DNA of 64,000 nucleotides, from contig DATAUG010000036.1 of assembly GCA_036268355.1 (NCBI GenBank), forward strand, positions 124,001 through 188,000, read 5' to 3'. The notes beneath the pieces were generated by a model that had not been told where the DNA came from, ran no database searches, and was given only the letters and a program-made list of their open reading frames with translations. Both the position numbers and the translations under genes were made by a program. Source of the stretch: DASQPJ01 sp036268355. Its GTDB lineage: Bacteria; Actinomycetota; Actinomycetes; Sporichthyales; Sporichthyaceae. Below are positions 62,701-64,000 of this stretch, in pieces; within the stretch, counting starts at the first letter, position 1, and the number at the start of each line of letters is the position of its first letter.

Positions 62701-62909
62701 AGGTAGTCGACTGGAAGACCGGTGGGGGAGTCGACGCCGACCCCGTTCAGTTGGCGCTGTACCGGTTGGCCTGGGCGGAGATCGCCGGGGTACGTCCCCA
62801 GGCCGTCAGCGGAGCGTTCCACTTCGTGCGGTCCGGCCGGACGACCCGACCGGACCTGCCTGACCGATCGGCGTTGGCGGCGGTGCTGGTCGGCACCGGC
62901 GGGAGGTAG
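59706..62909 (+). CDS. adnB: AdnB-like helicase-nuclease subunit
   Basis: 1067 residues, lead motor in characterised AdnAB. Walker A GAGSGKTTV (42-50), LTFTNKAAAEL, VLDEYQDTS, GDPCQAIYGWRG, TAHKAKGLEWD, AYVAMTRPRHR. The nuclease domain keeps GRIDAVY, EVVDWKTG and QLALYRLAW. Unlike AdnA it shows no C-terminal Cys cluster. The GTG start overlaps the adnA stop by four bases, giving equal translation of the heterodimer. Ortholog position of Rv3201c. Confidence 0.93.
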   Translation: MTTGCPSLRDPTELRQLLGVPFSDEQLLAISAGPSPLALVAGAGSGKTTVIAARVVWLVASGAARPGDVLGLTFTNKAAAELAQRVRGALLRAGLLPDHSDVVDHDAEDPGEPNVSTYHAYAAELIREHGLRLGVEPGARLLTDAARYQLAERVIRAAPGPMRALTKSVALLAPDLLALEAECSEHLVDLDELCAFDTDLIERLSSDPRVAGSASALGRALLAARRRAELTELVRAYRAAKRRGDLIDFGDQMALAARLAETCPPVGDAERERNRVVVLDEYQDTSVAQRRMLVGLFGGGHPVTAVGDPCQAIYGWRGASVANLEEFPQHFAASAPDGTTAPAQRLTLCQNRRNAPPLLALANGLAAPLRELHAGVAPLFPAAPAAERAEIRTALLPTWSEELTWVCGEVESALATGTPAGEVAVLVRAARDIGPLHTELIRRQIPVEVVGLGGLVHLPEIADLIATLEVLHSPTADAALIRLLVGPRWRIGPRDLALLGKRAGQLATGPLRRREASGSGPEMRIVDPVEQPALADAVASPGELAYSLQAQGRFAALDAELRALRAHLGEPLLELLATILARTGLDVELAVASHGRRTHRRHSVEAFLDVAADFTDLDGGTSVGAFLAYLQAAADHERGLDSAEPAAGQAVQLMTAHKAKGLEWDVVVLPDLCDGVFPSTRGRSRWTTAGHCLPYPLRGDRASLPELGEWSPKGLGAFDMAVREQAAVEELRLAYVAMTRPRHRLIAAGHWWGPTQRRSRGPSEYLSAARAFTASAGQDPGGPWAARPGPGAENPCLNGGAEYTWPAPVDAAEAARRRAGAELVRAALREPAAFDARSPNAEGLSEAELQRVADWDHDLNLLLRPRARAPRSRETALPTTLTVSQVSLLATRPDVLARDLARPMPRPPRPAAARGSRFHAWLAARFGQQVLLNPEDVPGGADTQWCTDAELAQLQEAFDRGEFADRVPLRVEAPFALPLAGRVVRGRIDAVYATPSGYEVVDWKTGGGVDADPVQLALYRLAWAEIAGVRPQAVSGAFHFVRSGRTTRPDLPDRSALAAVLVGTGGR

Positions 62910-62912
62910 CGC

Positions 62913-63023
62913 GTGAGCGACTGCGACGAGCAACTGCGAGCGACTGCGACGAGCGGGGAACGAGCACCGACGAGCGAGCAGCACAGGCGATCCAACGGCG
63001 CCGTAGGGTCCAGTCATGGTTGA
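62913..63023 (+). CDS. Possible bridging micro-ORF adnB-nudC
   Basis: 36 codons from a GTG four bases after the adnB stop to a TGA eight bases inside nudC. Begins MSDCDEQLRATATSG. A 17-bp direct repeat (GAGCGACTGCGACGAGC at 62915-62931 and 62938-62954) makes up its first half. Resembles the 26-codon bridges in position and GTGAGCGA start but not in length. Confidence 0.3.
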   Translation: MSDCDEQLRATATSGERAPTSEQHRRSNGAVGSSHG

Positions 63024-63924
63024 GGTGTCGCTGCCTCCGATGCCGCTCTCGGGCGGTACACACGATCGCTCGTCGGCGCTCCGGCTGGACTCGGCCGCCC
63101 TCGAGCGGATCTGGTCCGATCCCCGGACCAGGGTGCTGCGGGTGCACGACGGCGCCGCCGCGTTGTTCGCCGACGGGTCCGACCTGTCGTGCGTGTCGAT
63201 TGCCGAGATCGATCCACAAGTCGCGCGCTATTTCCTCGGGACGAGCCCGGACGGCATCCCCTATTTCGCCGCCGACGGGCCGTTCCCGATCGGTGCGGAC
63301 GAACGGGCCGCCAATGTCCGTGAGCTGCCGGCGGATCTGTCGCCCGCTGCGTCCGGCCTGTTCGCGCACGCCATCGGGTTGTCCAACTGGCACGCTCGCC
63401 ACGGTTTCTGCCCCAGGTGCGGTTCACCGACAACGGTGACCGCGGCCGGTCACGTCCGGGTCTGTACCGGTTGCGGCGCCGAACACTTCCCGCGCAACGA
63501 CCCGGCGGTGATCATGCTGGTGATCGACGACGACGACCGATGTCTCCTCGGCCACAACCCGGCCTGGCCGCCCGGCCGGTTCTCGACCCTGGCGGGGTTC
63601 GTCGAGCCGGGCGAGTCCCTGGAGCAGGCGGTGATTCGTGAGGTCCACGAGGAGGTGGGCGTCCATGTCGACGACGTGCGCTACGAGGGCAGTCAGCCTT
63701 GGCCGTTCCCAGCCTCGCTGATGCTCGGCTTCCGTGCCCACGCGATCGATCCGACGATCCGCGTGGACGTCGCCGAGATCACCGAGGCCCGCTGGTTCAG
63801 CCGCACCGACCTGGTTGCTGCAGGGCGTCGGCGGGAGGCGTTGATGCCGGGCGCGATCTCGATCGCGCGCTGGTTGATCGAGCGATGGTTCGGCGGTCCA
63901 CTGCCGGTCGACAACAAGTGGTGA
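63016..63924 (+). CDS. nudC: NAD(+)/NADH pyrophosphatase NudC
   Basis: 302 residues. Zinc ribbon FCPRCGSPT...CTGCG (about 136-156), then the NUDIX box GFVEPGESLEQAVIREVHEEVG and the NADH-specific SQPWPFPASLM. Hydrolyses NAD(H) and removes NAD caps from RNA. In M. tuberculosis the K+ channel gene lies between adnB and nudC; here the two are adjacent. The 3' end is partly duplicated. Confidence 0.95.
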   Translation: MVEVSLPPMPLSGGTHDRSSALRLDSAALERIWSDPRTRVLRVHDGAAALFADGSDLSCVSIAEIDPQVARYFLGTSPDGIPYFAADGPFPIGADERAANVRELPADLSPAASGLFAHAIGLSNWHARHGFCPRCGSPTTVTAAGHVRVCTGCGAEHFPRNDPAVIMLVIDDDDRCLLGHNPAWPPGRFSTLAGFVEPGESLEQAVIREVHEEVGVHVDDVRYEGSQPWPFPASLMLGFRAHAIDPTIRVDVAEITEARWFSRTDLVAAGRRREALMPGAISIARWLIERWFGGPLPVDNKW

Positions 63925-63942
63925 GCCGACAAGCGGTGAGCC
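63910..63942. repeat. Duplicated nudC 3' end
   Basis: GACAACAAGTGGTGAGCC (63910-63927, the last codons and stop of nudC) is followed by GACAAGCGGTGAGCC (63928-63942), a shortened copy that keeps the stop. Confidence 0.75.
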
Positions 63943-63963
63943 GGGGCCCCCGGTCCGTAGAGC

Positions 63964-64000
63964 TCAGCCGGCCGCCGCAAGCTGCGCCCGGACCTGGGCC
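63964..64000 (-). CDS. 3' end of a minus-strand gene, possibly mycoredoxin (Mrx1)
   Basis: The last 11 codons read AQVRAQLAAAG and a TGA. This fits the end of mycoredoxin (ADEVKAKLVKIAG in M. tuberculosis). The convergent position next to nudC equals Rv3198A. The rest lies outside the window. Confidence 0.4.
   Translation of the reverse strand, partial: AQVRAQLAAAG

Overview
The window is a 64 kb piece of a high-GC (roughly 70%) actinobacterial chromosome. GTG starts and GTGA stop/start overlaps are frequent, and typical actinobacterial families are present: TatB, DUF3107, DUF3152, DUF6758-like, WS/DGAT, AdnAB and a SigE/RseA pair. Two blocks keep the gene order of Mycobacterium tuberculosis. 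One is O-methyltransferase, sigE, rseA, tatB, mrp, DUF1003, MgtE-like (Rv1220c to Rv1232c region). The other is nudC, adnB, adnA, ATL, moeZ, DUF3152, TetR, DUF3107, ferritin-like, rhlE, ParA-like (Rv3198A to Rv3213c region). The organism is probably not a mycobacterium; a Frankia/Sporichthya-type actinomycete is my guess.

Layout. 1-3143: 3' part of a form II CO-dehydrogenase-like operon (coxL, coxM, coxG). 3167-10528: MFS exporter, secreted thermolysin-like protease, alpha/beta hydrolase, wax ester synthase, flavohemoglobin-like protein. 10605-13532: copper operon csoR-copZ-copA with a visible CsoR operator. 13707-15285: a secreted protein of unknown function and a decayed fragment of a paralogue. 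15420-24447: phosphate region with DUF47-pit, pstSCAB under a PHO box, mutT1 and ppk. 24610-30381: sigE block, lacking htrA. 30550-40003: modA, EamA exporter, frameshifted malyl-CoA-lyase-like gene, AT3/SGNH-like membrane protein, MaoC hydratase, trmB, NUDIX, DUF6758-like protein, K+ channel with two RCK modules, anti-sigma kinase. 40119-45947: hydrolase, ParA-like ATPase, zinc ribbon, RhlE helicase, ferritin-like protein, DUF3107, TetR. 45988-49647: NHEJ genes (LigD polymerase domain, Ku) around an ECF sigma factor and its membrane partner. 49930-52593: divergent two-component system with a repeat-rich spacer. 52660-64000: DUF3152, moeZ, serine protease, ATL, adnA, adnB, nudC and the end of a probable mycoredoxin.

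How the genes connect. Phosphate uptake, polyphosphate synthesis and envelope-stress control lie next to each other. Double-strand break repair appears twice: end-joining (LigD-Pol, Ku) and resection (AdnAB). Molybdenum links coxL, modA and perhaps moeZ.

The least expected material is small repeats. (a) Two 77-bp MIRU-like elements each carry a 26-codon ORF that bridges two genes by GTGA overlaps. (b) Tandem repeats anchored at stop codons follow at least seven genes. (c) A hairpin family with a GTTGCGTCCGGCT core occurs three times. (d) Three different direct-repeat arrays fill the spacer of the divergent two-component system. I see no tRNA, rRNA, CRISPR array, transposase or phage gene.
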